A stretch of DNA of 64,000 bases from CAYHPY01 sp964358485 (lineage in GTDB: Bacteria; Elusimicrobiota; Elusimicrobia; UBA1565; UBA9628): NCBI GenBank assembly GCA_964358485.1, contig CAYHPY010000009.1:1-64000 (forward strand), in the 5' to 3' direction. Within the stretch, counting starts at the first letter, position 1; each line of letters opens with the position of its first letter. This document shows, in pieces, positions 34,176-43,096 of the stretch. A program made the position numbers and the translations under genes. The notes under the pieces are model-generated. The model was not told where the DNA came from and ran no database searches. It saw nothing but the letters and a program-made list of their open reading frames with translations.

Positions 34176-35399
34176 TTGAAGAATTTCAATCCCGGAAGCA
34201 TGGTGGACACCAAAAGGCCGTACGACTTCGCCAACATCTCGTTTCTGTTCCTGACCCCGATCGTCGGATTCGGGGTGGGCTCCTGGTACATCCTCAATTA
34301 CGGGATCACCTGGCTCGAGATCCTGAACTGCTTCATCATGTACATGCTGACCGGAATCGGCATCACCGCGGGGTACCACCGCTACTACGCCCACCGCACC
34401 TACGATTGCGCGGGCTTTCTGAAGGCCTACTACCTCCTCTTCGGCGCCGCGGCCGCCCAGAATTCCGTCCTGAATTGGTCCTCCGATCATCGCTACCACC
34501 ACCGCTTCGTCGACACCGACGCCGATCCCTACAACGTCAAGCGGGGCGGCCTTTGGGCGCATGTGGGCTGGATTTTCTACAAGAACACGGAAAATGACGA
34601 GGTCCGCTACAAGAACGTCCCCGACCTCCTGAAAGACCGCTGGATTCTCTGGCAGCACCGCTGGTACATCGCCATCCTGGCGGTCGTCTCCTTCGGCTTG
34701 CCCGCCGCCGTCGGTCTGCTCGAGGGGCGCCCCTGGGGCGGCCTGCTGTGGGGCGGGTTCATCCGGGTGGTCCTGGTTCATCACACCACCTTCTTCATCA
34801 ACTCCTTGGCCCACCTTTACGGAAGCCAGACCTATAGCCTGGACAACACGGCGCGGGACAGCTGGTGGCTGGGGCCGCTCAGCTTCGGGGAGGGCTACCA
34901 CAGCTTCCACCACAAGTTCCAATTCGACTACCGCAACGGCGTCCGCTGGTATCATTTCGACATCGCCAAATGGATGATCCACGCCTTCAGCAAGTTCGGC
35001 TGGACCTGGCGGCTGAGCCGCGCCCCGGACCCCATGATCCTGAAGGCCCGGCTTGCCGTGGAGACCCGTCAGCTGGCCATCCGTTTGGCGGCCGCCGGGG
35101 CCTCCCAGAAGCTGTGGGACCGGATTCAGGCGCGCTTGGAGTCGGGCAGCGCCCGCCTGGAGTCCGCCATGGCCCAATACCAGGCCGCCAAGCTGGAGTA
35201 CCGGCGGCGGCACGACGAATGGTCGGCGGACGCGCGCCGGCAATTCGCCGCCAAGGTCCTGGAGTACCGCTACGATTTCGAGGAAGCCCGCGGCCGTTGG
35301 ACCGACCTGGTCCGCTCGATGAACCGCATGGCCCAGCCCGCCAAGGGCCTGCTGACCTTCACCGCGGTCGTCGACATCCTCAAGATGCGGCTGTTCTAG
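34176..35399 (+). CDS. Acyl-CoA/acyl-lipid delta-9-type fatty acid desaturase with C-terminal extension
   Basis: 407 residues. The start is TTG 34176, five bases after AGGAG; an in-frame ATG at 34200 is the alternative. Three His boxes bind the di-iron centre: HRYYAHR (about 69), DHRYHHRF (about 105) and YHSFHHKF (about 242). These membrane enzymes put a cis double bond into acyl chains. Residues about 290-400 form an extra charged helical, probably coiled-coil region that ordinary bacterial desaturases lack; it is not a cytochrome b5 domain since no HPGG is present. Probably co-transcribed with the AMIN-SPOR gene. Confidence 0.9.
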   Translation: MKNFNPGSMVDTKRPYDFANISFLFLTPIVGFGVGSWYILNYGITWLEILNCFIMYMLTGIGITAGYHRYYAHRTYDCAGFLKAYYLLFGAAAAQNSVLNWSSDHRYHHRFVDTDADPYNVKRGGLWAHVGWIFYKNTENDEVRYKNVPDLLKDRWILWQHRWYIAILAVVSFGLPAAVGLLEGRPWGGLLWGGFIRVVLVHHTTFFINSLAHLYGSQTYSLDNTARDSWWLGPLSFGEGYHSFHHKFQFDYRNGVRWYHFDIAKWMIHAFSKFGWTWRLSRAPDPMILKARLAVETRQLAIRLAAAGASQKLWDRIQARLESGSARLESAMAQYQAAKLEYRRRHDEWSADARRQFAAKVLEYRYDFEEARGRWTDLVRSMNRMAQPAKGLLTFTAVVDILKMRLF

Positions 35400-35577
35400 T
35401 CCCCACCCTGCCCTGACGGCAATTGGGCCCTAGGGCCCAGGTTTCGTCCGCCAAAAGACTGTTCCTTTCTGGCCCAGAGGCCCCTGGGGAGCCAACCCCC
35501 TCCCGGTTAAACTAATATCGGTCGCCCCTTTTCCCCGCCCTTTTGGGTCGGGGATAATTTGATTTCGGAGATTGATC

Positions 35578-37860
35578 ATGGAACATGAAAACGCACGGGC
35601 ATTGACTCGCCGTCTGCGGGCCCTCTTGAGATTGGCCGGGGCGATGGCGATGAGTCTTGCGGTCGGTGTGCTTCCCTCCATCGCCCGCGCGGCCCAAAGC
35701 AGCCGAAGCAAGTTTGATTCGTCCAGTTTCCTGCCCGCCTCCCCGGTCCGAGGCGCTTTCCGGGCCGATAACGACAAAGACAAGGACAAGGAGGATGGCG
35801 GCCGCAAGGAGCGGGAAGAACAGGACCGAAAGAATCGGGACGAACAGGAACGGAAGAATCGGGAAGAACAAGACCGGCGGCAAAAAGAGGAGGCGGAAAA
35901 CCGTCGGCGCCAGGAAGAGGAATCTCGCAAGCGCCAGGAAGAAGAGAACCGCAAGCGGCAGGAAGAGGAGTCTCGCAAGCGGCAGGAAGAAGAGGGCCGC
36001 AAGCGTCAGGAAGAAGAGAACCGCAAGCGGCAGGAAGAAGAGTCCGCTCGGCAACGCCTGGAAGAAAGGCGTCGTCAGCAGGAAGAGCAGGAAGCCAAAC
36101 GCAAACGGGACGAAGAAGAGGGCCGCAAGCGGCAGGATGAAGAGAACCGCAAGCGGCAGGATGAAGAAGGCCGTAAGCGGCAGGATGAAGAGAACCGCAA
36201 GCGCCAGGATGAAGAAGGCCGCAAGCGCCAGGACGAAGAGAAGCGCAAGCGGGATGAAGAAGAGGGCCGCAAGCGGCAGGATGAAGAAGGCCGCAAGCGC
36301 CAGGACGAGGAAAAGCGCAAGCGGGACGAAGAAGAAGGGCGCAAGCGGCAGGATGAAGAGAACCGCAAGCGGCAAGACGAAGAAGGCCGCAAGCGCCAGG
36401 ACGAGGAAAAGCGCAAGCGGGACGAGGAAGAGGGCCGCAAGCGCCAGGACGAAGAGAAGCGCAAGCGGGACGAGGAAGAGGGCCGCAAGCGGCAGGATGA
36501 AGAAGGCCGCAAGCGCCAAGAAGAGCGTCGGCGGCTTGAGGAAGAGGCGCGCCGCCGCCAGGAAGAAGAAAACCGCCGCCGCCATGATGAGGAACGCCGC
36601 CGCCCGGATCCCGAGGAGCGCCGCCGGCAGGATGAGCGCCGTCGCCAGGAAGAAGAGGGCCGCCGCCGCCAAGAAGAGGAGAATCGTCGTCGGCAGGATG
36701 AGGAAAATCGCCGCCGCCAGGAAGAAGAGCGCCGGCGCAACGATCCCGAGGAGCGCCGCCGCCAGGAAGAAGAAGGCCGGCGCCGTCAGGAAGAGGAGAC
36801 TCGCCGCCGTCAAGAACAGGAGCGGCAGCGTCAGGAAACGGAGCGCCGCCACCAAGAAGACGAGCGCCAGCGCCGGGAGCGTCCCACGGACACCCCGCGT
36901 CCTCCCGTCTTCCACCCCCGGCCCGAGCGGGGCGGGAACGGCCGTTCCCACATGCCCCGGCCCGAGCCGATCCAGGACGGCGGGCGCATCGTCCGGGACC
37001 GCTATCAGCCCCGGCATCCCGATTACCGTTGGGACGGCAAGCCCCGGACCCACAAGCCCTGGAAAGGGCATCCCGACCACCGGACGATCATCGACAACGT
37101 CACCGTCATCAACGAGATCAACCGCTACTCCGAAACCGAGCGTATGCCCAACAATTACTTCTGGCACGAATACGGCGACGGTTACTGGTGCCATTACTAC
37201 GACGATTGGGGCTACCATTGGGTGGGCTTCTATTGGGGCGATTCCTATTATTGGACCCGGTACTACGATGGGCGCTGGTGGTACTTTGACGGCGTCTCGG
37301 ATCGGTGGTGCTACTGGCACGACGGCTACTGGTGGTATCAGGATCCCTCACGCGTCGAGGTGGTCTACGTCTACGTGGGCGACGGCTACTACCGCTACGG
37401 CGGGCAAACCGGACGCGTGATCCTGGACCCCGAGCGTCCGGGCCGCAAGCTCTTCGTGGATACCGACGGCAACCGCATGGTCGAGCTCTTCGGAGACAAC
37501 GGCCGGGCGGTGCTCTTCGACCTCAATGAGCGCGACCCGAACGGGGATCCTAAATTCCTGGCTTTCCTGGGCGCGGGCGCGGTGGACGTGCGCTTCTCGG
37601 AGCCCGGCGCCTGCGACACGGGCTGCTGCCTGAAAATGGTGGTGGTCTATCAGGACGGGACCTTGAAGCTCTTCGACGCCTACGGCGAGTTGATCAAGAC
37701 CCGGACCGCTCCTTACGCCGACGCCTTGAGCAACACCGAGGTGGGTTGGGGCGACGCCTCCGCGTCTTCCGGCTTTGAAAAAAGCCGGGCCAAAAAGATG
37801 ATCCAGGTCCTGGACAACGCCCAGGGCGACTGGGACAAATTATTCGAGGCCGCCCAATGA
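35578..37860 (+). CDS. Giant E/R/K/Q-repeat helical protein with Tyr/Trp-rich domain
   Basis: 760 residues from ATG at 35578 (GGAG upstream). A signal peptide ends near IARA/AQ (about 38). Residues about 64-436 consist of imperfect short repeats such as EEGRKRQDEENRKRQDE, giving a long single helix or coiled coil with alternating acidic and basic residues. Residues about 440-515 are Pro/Arg/His-rich. Residues about 520-605 are extraordinarily rich in Tyr, Trp, Asp and Gly (YGDGYWCHYYDDWGYHWVG). The C-terminal about 150 residues are an ordinary mixed domain with two close Cys pairs. Probably an exported structural or spacer protein; no family is recognised. It overlaps the next frame as ATGA. 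Confidence 0.8.
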   Translation: MEHENARALTRRLRALLRLAGAMAMSLAVGVLPSIARAAQSSRSKFDSSSFLPASPVRGAFRADNDKDKDKEDGGRKEREEQDRKNRDEQERKNREEQDRRQKEEAENRRRQEEESRKRQEEENRKRQEEESRKRQEEEGRKRQEEENRKRQEEESARQRLEERRRQQEEQEAKRKRDEEEGRKRQDEENRKRQDEEGRKRQDEENRKRQDEEGRKRQDEEKRKRDEEEGRKRQDEEGRKRQDEEKRKRDEEEGRKRQDEENRKRQDEEGRKRQDEEKRKRDEEEGRKRQDEEKRKRDEEEGRKRQDEEGRKRQEERRRLEEEARRRQEEENRRRHDEERRRPDPEERRRQDERRRQEEEGRRRQEEENRRRQDEENRRRQEEERRRNDPEERRRQEEEGRRRQEEETRRRQEQERQRQETERRHQEDERQRRERPTDTPRPPVFHPRPERGGNGRSHMPRPEPIQDGGRIVRDRYQPRHPDYRWDGKPRTHKPWKGHPDHRTIIDNVTVINEINRYSETERMPNNYFWHEYGDGYWCHYYDDWGYHWVGFYWGDSYYWTRYYDGRWWYFDGVSDRWCYWHDGYWWYQDPSRVEVVYVYVGDGYYRYGGQTGRVILDPERPGRKLFVDTDGNRMVELFGDNGRAVLFDLNERDPNGDPKFLAFLGAGAVDVRFSEPGACDTGCCLKMVVVYQDGTLKLFDAYGELIKTRTAPYADALSNTEVGWGDASASSGFEKSRAKKMIQVLDNAQGDWDKLFEAAQ
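35880..36880 (+). repeat. Coding tandem repeat, about 1 kb
   Basis: Imperfect direct repeats built from units like CGCAAGCGGCAGGATGAAG and CGCAAGCGCCAGGACGAGG, mostly in multiples of 3 nt (15-, 18- and 24-nt steps), inside the helical protein gene. The near-identity of neighbouring units suggests recent expansion by slippage or unequal crossing over. The composition also creates very long open frames on the other strand that are not genes. Confidence 0.85.
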
Positions 37861-37883
37861 AGCGGCGCGTGGGAGACAAGAAC

Positions 37884-38402
37884 ATGAAAAGAACCATTCT
37901 CGGTTTGGCGGCCGCGCTTCAGCTTGTGGGTTCCGGGGCCCTGTGGGCCGCCGCGAACGCTCCCCTGAAGGCCTTGTCCGACATCTCGGCGGGCGGCAGC
38001 GCCGTCCAAGGGAAATACTTCGACGGGGGCGCTCCGGGCGCGCCCGGCGCCGACGCGGTGGTCCCCGGCGGGTCCCATGGGCTCCAAGGCCCGCAAGACC
38101 CCGCCCTGGACGCGGCTCGCGAACGGGAGATTCAGCGGCTCCTGAAGGAACCGGTCCCGGCCCCGCGGCTCTGCAAGGAAAAGGGCGTCGAGTGCTGCGG
38201 CGCTCATCAGCCCGACGGCCGTCGGACCGGCGGTTATTCGAGCTGGAAAATCAGCTTCACGGGTTGGAACATCTTCGGCGCGGTCGTGGGCGCGCTGGTC
38301 GGAGCCGCGGTGGGCTTCCTGGTGGCGGGGCCGGTCGGCGCGGTGCTTGGAGGCCTCGCGGGCGGGGCAGTCGGTGGATATGTCGGTGGGATCTTCCGAT
38401 AG
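37884..38402 (+). CDS. Secreted/membrane protein with glycine-zipper C-terminus
   Basis: 172 residues from ATG at 37884, preceded by GGGAGACAAGAAC and followed by a clean signal peptide (RTILGLAAALQLVGSGALWA); an ATG at 37857 overlapping the previous stop is the other option. The middle part is Gly/Pro-rich with a CC pair (GVECCGAHQ). The end is a Gly/Ala/Val zipper (AVVGALVGAAVGFLVAGPVG and AVLGGLAGGAVGGYVGG), like proteins that span or anchor in membranes. It likely works with the charged-repeat protein upstream. Confidence 0.7.
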   Translation: MKRTILGLAAALQLVGSGALWAAANAPLKALSDISAGGSAVQGKYFDGGAPGAPGADAVVPGGSHGLQGPQDPALDAAREREIQRLLKEPVPAPRLCKEKGVECCGAHQPDGRRTGGYSSWKISFTGWNIFGAVVGALVGAAVGFLVAGPVGAVLGGLAGGAVGGYVGGIFR

Positions 38403-38483
38403 GGGGACGTCTGGGGGTGGTCGCCGAAAATTTCGTTGGCGAAAGTGAAATTATTATTTATCTATCTTTTTAAAAGATATTTT

Positions 38484-39767
38484 CTATTCTCCACGACCAG
38501 GACCGCCTAGAAGGGCGGTTTCCACCGTTCCAAGGGCTCGGTGGAGGTCCAAGAGGGCGCGCTGACGGGCGTAGCGCGCCTTCGTCCTTTCCGCCTCGGC
38601 CGAACGAAGGGTCGAGGCCGAATCCAACAAGTTTAGGTAGGGGTCCATGCCGGCTTCGTGCCGCTTGGCGGTCCGGTCGTAGGCGGTCCGGGCGGCCTCC
38701 ACCCGAGCCTCGTCGGCTTCCAGGACGGATAGGGCGGCCTCCGCGGCGTCGAAAGCCAGGGAAGCGCTCAAGGCGGCCTCGTCCGAGGTTTGTTGCAGGC
38801 GGCCTTTCGCCGCGGCGGTCTTGGCCCGGGCGCCCTGAGAGGCCGCCAAGGATTCCCCCCCGCCGAACAAATTCCAACGGGCTTGCAGATACCCGTAGGA
38901 CTCCCGCCTGACTTGGTGAAGGGTCTCGGGGGTCTGGATCGAGCCACGCTGGGCGGCGCCCGCGACCAAGGCGGGCGCCCAGCGGCCGTCGGCCGCGGCT
39001 TGCGCGCGCCGTGAAGCCTCCAGGGTTTGGAAGGCCGCCCGAGTCCGGGGATTGGCGAGGCGGGCGGCCTCCGCCAGGGATTTGCGGTCCCCGCCCGGGA
39101 CGGGAAGGGGGAAGGGCGGAGAGAGACCGTCCTCCAGGTTCAAGCCGGTGAGCATTTCCAGCCTGTGGCGGGTTTCGGCCAGGAAACGGCCGGCCTCAAT
39201 GAGGTCGGCGGAGGCTTTCTTGGCTTCGGCTTCGGCCCGGCGCAAATCGGCGTCGGAGAGAACCCCCGCGTCGGCTCGTTTTCTCGCGGCCTCCCAATGG
39301 CCCTGCCGCCGGGAATTTTCCGCCTCGGCGTACTGCAGGGCTTCCCGGCGTTCCTGCCAATCGAAGCTCAGCCAAGCCGCCCGGTAAAGAACCTCCTCAC
39401 GGGCCGCCTTGGTTTGGCTTTCGGCCGCGCGGTGGAGGGCGGCGGCTTCCCGGTAGCCGCCCAGCAGGGAGCCGCCCTGGAACAAAGTTTGCTCGGCCTT
39501 CACCTCGACTCCGGCTTCCCGGCCCGGACGCAGAATGCCCACCGGAAAGGCCGGGCGGGCGTCCGCCCAGGAGGTGAGCCCGGCGGTGGTGTCGATCCTC
39601 GGGAGCATGGGCGCGGCGGAGCGTTTCGCCTGCCACGAGGAGGTCCGTTCCTCGGCGTGCGCGATGTCAAGCTCGGGCGCGCGGGTCACCGCCGCTTGAA
39701 AAAGGGGCGTCGGAGGCACCGGTCCCGCCAGCGCCCCGGCGGCGAGCAGGAGCAGTAAATTGTTCAT
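38484..39767 (-). CDS. TolC-family outer membrane efflux protein
   Basis: 427 residues with signal peptide LLLLLAAGALAG. The sequence is two similar long-helical halves rich in Ala/Arg/Glu with conserved-looking turns (VKAEQTLFQGGSLLGGYREA and LQARWNLFGGGESLAASQGA), typical of TolC/OEP channels that form trimers across the outer membrane. Last gene of the TetR-permease-ATPase-adaptor operon, in ATGA overlap with the adaptor, so it should form a tripartite efflux pump with it. Confidence 0.88.
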   Translation of the reverse strand: MNNLLLLLAAGALAGPVPPTPLFQAAVTRAPELDIAHAEERTSSWQAKRSAAPMLPRIDTTAGLTSWADARPAFPVGILRPGREAGVEVKAEQTLFQGGSLLGGYREAAALHRAAESQTKAAREEVLYRAAWLSFDWQERREALQYAEAENSRRQGHWEAARKRADAGVLSDADLRRAEAEAKKASADLIEAGRFLAETRHRLEMLTGLNLEDGLSPPFPLPVPGGDRKSLAEAARLANPRTRAAFQTLEASRRAQAAADGRWAPALVAGAAQRGSIQTPETLHQVRRESYGYLQARWNLFGGGESLAASQGARAKTAAAKGRLQQTSDEAALSASLAFDAAEAALSVLEADEARVEAARTAYDRTAKRHEAGMDPYLNLLDSASTLRSAEAERTKARYARQRALLDLHRALGTVETALLGGPGRGE

Positions 39768-40597
39768 TTCCCGTTCCCCTTGATCCTAACTTCCGCCGAC
39801 AACCCCGGACGCAATCCCTCTTCCGTTTGCAGTTCTATCAATACTTCTAAAACTTTCCCATCCAGCCGTTCCTTCGGATCATCGGACCTGAGCCGTCGGC
39901 GCCCTAGAATCCCGCTCATGGAGACCACCTTCCCGGGCACTTCCCTTCCCGGATAGGCGTCCGGCAGGACGACGGCGGAATTTCCGGCCGCGATCCGCTC
40001 GATGTCGAGCTCGTCGATCTCCGCCCGCACCCGCAAGGTCCGGATGTCGCCGATGACAAACAGAGGGCTTTCCCCACGGGCCTCGATGCTTTCCCCGGGT
40101 TCCAAATAAGTCTTGAGGATTTTTCCGGAGAACGGGGCCTTCATGTTCCGCTCCGCGAGCGCGGCCGCGGCCTTGTCCCTCCGCGCGCGGGCCAGGCGGA
40201 AGGCCCCTTCCGCGTCGTCGGATTCCTGGTCGGAGGCCACCTTTTGGGCATGAAGGATTTTTATCCGTTTGTGCCGGGCCTCGGTTTGAAAGACTTCCGC
40301 CTCGGCTTCCAGCAGGGCCGCTTTTTCGGCGTCGTGGTCCAGAAGCAGGACCAGCTCCCCTTCCTTGGCCCACTCGCCTTCGGTTTTGAGCCACTTGAGG
40401 ATTCTCCCCCCTCCCTTGGCGCGGATGGAGGCTTCCTTAAGCGCCTCGATCTTGCCGGTGGCCGAGATCTCCCCGGCCGAGCCCCGCGCGGCCGGCGCGG
40501 GATGGGGAGCCGGCCGGGATTTGGCCGACCAGGTGAGGGCCCCCGAGCCGACCAGGACAAAAATCGCCAACGCCCAAATTTTTCCATTTAAGCTCAT
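39764..40597 (-). CDS. HlyD/MFP-type periplasmic adaptor protein
   Basis: 277 residues. An N-terminal membrane anchor (WALAIFVLVGSGALTWSA) is followed by a biotinyl-lipoyl half motif (ALKEASIRAKGGGRILKW), a helical hairpin (about 90-145), the second lipoyl half (MKAPFSGKILKTYLEPGESI) and a beta-barrel domain. This is the DevB/MacA-like adaptor that bridges the ABC permease and the TolC channel. ATGA overlaps on both sides. Confidence 0.9.
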   Translation of the reverse strand: MSLNGKIWALAIFVLVGSGALTWSAKSRPAPHPAPAARGSAGEISATGKIEALKEASIRAKGGGRILKWLKTEGEWAKEGELVLLLDHDAEKAALLEAEAEVFQTEARHKRIKILHAQKVASDQESDDAEGAFRLARARRDKAAAALAERNMKAPFSGKILKTYLEPGESIEARGESPLFVIGDIRTLRVRAEIDELDIERIAAGNSAVVLPDAYPGREVPGKVVSMSGILGRRRLRSDDPKERLDGKVLEVLIELQTEEGLRPGLSAEVRIKGNGK

Positions 40598-41292
40598 ACC
40601 GCGCCTCCGGTCCTGCTTTGTTCGGTGAGTCGTCCATCTTCCATCGTGTACAGCCGGTCCATGAATTCCGCCAGCCTGGGGTCGTGGGTGACGACCACCA
40701 CGGCCGCCCCGGACTCCTTGGCCCGGCGGACCAGAAGCTCGATGACCGACCGCCCGTTCTTGGCGTCCAGGGCTCCGGTCGGTTCGTCGGCCAGGACATA
40801 AGAGGGATTGCCGGCCAGGGCCCGGGCGATGGAAACCCGTTGTTTTTGGCCGCCGCTCAAATCCTCGGGAAGAAATTCCATGCGGTCGGAAAGGCCGACG
40901 GCTTCCAGGGATTTTTCCGCCTCCGCGCGGGCGGCGTCCGGCTCAAGCCCCCGCAGGCGCAGGGCCGCCTGCACGTTCTCCGAGGCCGTCAGGGCCGGGA
41001 ATAAATTGAAGTGTTGGAACACGTAGCCGATCTTGGCGCGGCGCACCCGCGCGGTTTCGGCCGAAGTGAGGGAGGAGAAGGCCCGGCCCTCGACGAGAAC
41101 GTCTCCCCGGGTGGGCGCCAGCATTCCCCCCAACATGGTGAGCAAGGTGGTTTTCCCGGAGCCCGACGGGCCCATGAGCGCCACCACTTCCCCGGGGGCG
41201 GCGGTCATGTCCGCCCCGCGGACCGCTTCCACCTTTAGATTGCCCTGGGTGTAGACTTTCCAGACCCCGCGGGCTTCGATGGCGGTTTTCAT
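40594..41292 (-). CDS. ABC transporter ATP-binding protein (MacB/DevA-like)
   Basis: 232 residues from ATG at 41292. Walker A MGPSGSGKTTLLTMLG, signature DLSGGQKQRVSIARAL, Walker B YVLADEPTGALDA and switch VVVVTHD are all present. It belongs to the LolD/MacB/DevA branch. Coupled by ATGA to the permease upstream and to the adaptor downstream. Confidence 0.93.
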   Translation of the reverse strand: MKTAIEARGVWKVYTQGNLKVEAVRGADMTAAPGEVVALMGPSGSGKTTLLTMLGGMLAPTRGDVLVEGRAFSSLTSAETARVRRAKIGYVFQHFNLFPALTASENVQAALRLRGLEPDAARAEAEKSLEAVGLSDRMEFLPEDLSGGQKQRVSIARALAGNPSYVLADEPTGALDAKNGRSVIELLVRRAKESGAAVVVVTHDPRLAEFMDRLYTMEDGRLTEQSRTGGAV

Positions 41293-42446
41293 GCGCGAAA
41301 CACCATGGCGGGATCCAAGGCCAAGGCCTTGCGGACGCTGATGATGGAGGCGCCCAGGCACATCGCCACGTCCAGGGCGAAGACCGCGGGATACATCAGG
41401 GGCGGCAGAACGATGGTCAGGCCCATGCTGTCGAGCCAGCGGGCGCCGAACCACACGGCGCCCAGGGAGACCACGAAACCCAGGACGGCGCTGACGCCGG
41501 CCTGCGTCCAGAGGATGACCCGCAATTCCGCGTCGGTGGCGCCCAGGGCCTTCAACGTGGCGTATTCCCGCAAATGCTCCATGGTGGCCGCGTAAATGGT
41601 CTGTCCGACGATGGCCAGGCCCACGCCCAGGGCCAGCATGGTCATCGCCATGAAGCCGAAGCCCATGCCGGTTTGGATGGTCCAATACCGCCGGGTTCGC
41701 CGACTGTAATCGTTCTTTGTTAAAACATCAACATACGGAAGTCTTTCTTGGAGCCGTTGTTTTAGCTCTTCGGCCGTCACGCCCGCTTCCGCCTTGGCAA
41801 GGACGAAGACCGTATTTCTTTCCCCGAGATAAGATGCAAGCTTTTGCGCCGTTTGATAAGACACGAACACGAAGGGCGCCGTCGTCATGGACCGAATCCC
41901 CCGGGTGAGCCCCACGATCTTGACCTCGCGTTCCATGATCTCGACCCGGTCCCCGACTCCATTGACTCCGAGCCTTTCCAGGGAGGACTCGTCCACGATC
42001 ATCCGCTCGCCTCCTTGAACATCTGAAGGTTCGCCGGAAACCAAGTTCCAAGGCTCTCCCCAACCCGCTTCCGGGGAGGGGTGGTAGCCGATAAGCTCCA
42101 CCTGTTCGGTTCCGCCGCCGGGGCGGCGGAGAAATGCCCAAGCGAAGATCAGGGATTTGGCCTGGGCCACGCCCGGGGTGGAGCGCACCTTGGTCAGATA
42201 TCGCTCGGGGAAGGGTCTGGACCAGTCGAAATTTGGGGAATTTTTGCTCACCACCCAGACATCGGCGTCGGAGCGGTCGATCATGCAGGAGGCGTTGTGC
42301 ATGAATCCCAGGTACATCCCCCCCTGCATGAAGATGAGCATGATGGCCACCGCCACCCCTCCGGCGGTGATGGCGAAGCGCACGCGGTCGTGGAGCAGGA
42401 TGCGGATGGCTACGAAGCGCAGGTCGGCCGATTTCTGGACTGACAT
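41289..42446 (-). CDS. DevC-like FtsX-family ABC permease
   Basis: 385 residues. The N-terminus (ILLHDRVRFAITAGGVAVAI, MLIFMQGGMYLGFMHNASCM) is like DevC of cyanobacterial glycolipid exporters. A large periplasmic domain precedes three C-terminal transmembrane segments (MGFGFMAMTMLALGVGLAIV, VSAVLGFVVSLGAVWFGARW, and one near the end). With HlyD-like and TolC-like partners this gives a DevBCA/MacAB-type pump, which may export a lipid, glycolipid or drug. A TetR operator overlaps its start codon. Region 41700-42060 is somewhat AT-richer. Confidence 0.9.
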   Translation of the reverse strand: MSVQKSADLRFVAIRILLHDRVRFAITAGGVAVAIMLIFMQGGMYLGFMHNASCMIDRSDADVWVVSKNSPNFDWSRPFPERYLTKVRSTPGVAQAKSLIFAWAFLRRPGGGTEQVELIGYHPSPEAGWGEPWNLVSGEPSDVQGGERMIVDESSLERLGVNGVGDRVEIMEREVKIVGLTRGIRSMTTAPFVFVSYQTAQKLASYLGERNTVFVLAKAEAGVTAEELKQRLQERLPYVDVLTKNDYSRRTRRYWTIQTGMGFGFMAMTMLALGVGLAIVGQTIYAATMEHLREYATLKALGATDAELRVILWTQAGVSAVLGFVVSLGAVWFGARWLDSMGLTIVLPPLMYPAVFALDVAMCLGASIISVRKALALDPAMVFRA

Positions 42447-42456
42447 ATCAGTCTAG
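42435..42456. promoter_or_regulatory. Second TetR operator at the permease start
   Basis: GGACTGA / TCAGTCT arms around a short centre; 19 of 22 bases match the operator at 43097-43118. It covers the ATG (42446) of the permease, just after the TetR stop, so binding could block transcription within the leader or a local promoter. Confidence 0.7.
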
Positions 42457-42473
42457 TCTCCGGTCAAAAAAAA

Positions 42474-43094
42474 TCATCCCAGCCATCCCTTGGTTCGAAT
42501 GCCCGACTCCAGCAAATCCAGCCATTGATCCACGATCCGGTCCAAATCCGGTTTTTCCTCGGGAATGATGTAGTGCAGCACGACGCTCAAGACGATCCCC
42601 GAAAAGATCACGCTCAGGAAATGCGGGTCCACCCCTTTCTTGATGAAGCCCACCTTCTGGAACTTGGTGATGTGGTTCTGCCAATGCGAAAAGCAGGTGT
42701 AGAGCATGGCGTTGACCTTGCTCTCGAAATCCGGCTCGATGGCGTTGGCCTCCCGGAACACCACCTTGGCCAGGTCCTTGTTTTGCGCGAAGAGCTGGAA
42801 CCACTCCATGAGGGATTCCCGGATGCGGGCCCGGACCATCAGGGGATTGGTGTAGGAGCGGGCCAGCTCCTTGTCCACCACGCCTTGGAACAGTTCGAAG
42901 TACCGGTCCATCACCGCGTGAAAAACCGCCAGCTTGGAGTCGAAGTAAAGGTAGAAAGTCCCCCGCGCCACCCCGGCCGCCTCGATGATGTCGGTGATGG
43001 CCGCCGACCGGTATCCTTTTTGGGCGAATACCTTGATCGCCGCGTCCACGAGCTGGCTGCGCCGCTCCTCTTTGTCTAAAACCGTTCTGGACAT
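42474..43094 (-). CDS. TetR-family transcriptional regulator
   Basis: 206 residues. The N-terminal helix-turn-helix is classic TetR: RRSQLVDAAIKVFAQKGYRS, TDIIEAAGVARGTFYLYFDS. The C-terminal ligand domain is helical with no assignable inducer. The gene opens the efflux operon and is probably its autoregulated repressor, since a near-perfect inverted repeat lies immediately before its ATG and a second copy sits at the permease start 28 nt after its stop. Confidence 0.93.
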   Translation of the reverse strand: MSRTVLDKEERRSQLVDAAIKVFAQKGYRSAAITDIIEAAGVARGTFYLYFDSKLAVFHAVMDRYFELFQGVVDKELARSYTNPLMVRARIRESLMEWFQLFAQNKDLAKVVFREANAIEPDFESKVNAMLYTCFSHWQNHITKFQKVGFIKKGVDPHFLSVIFSGIVLSVVLHYIIPEEKPDLDRIVDQWLDLLESGIRTKGWLG

Positions 43095-43096
43095 GA

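Noticed and set aside
35880..36880. Possible CRISPR array, because of many short repeats
   Set aside because: The units are in-frame coding repeats without unique spacers of constant length.
35512..37320. Long minus-strand open frame (602 codons) opposite the charged-repeat gene
   Set aside because: It is produced by the repeat composition (GAA/CGC/CAG on the other strand read as hydrophobic codons). It has no start signal, and the plus strand has a signal peptide and sensible domains.
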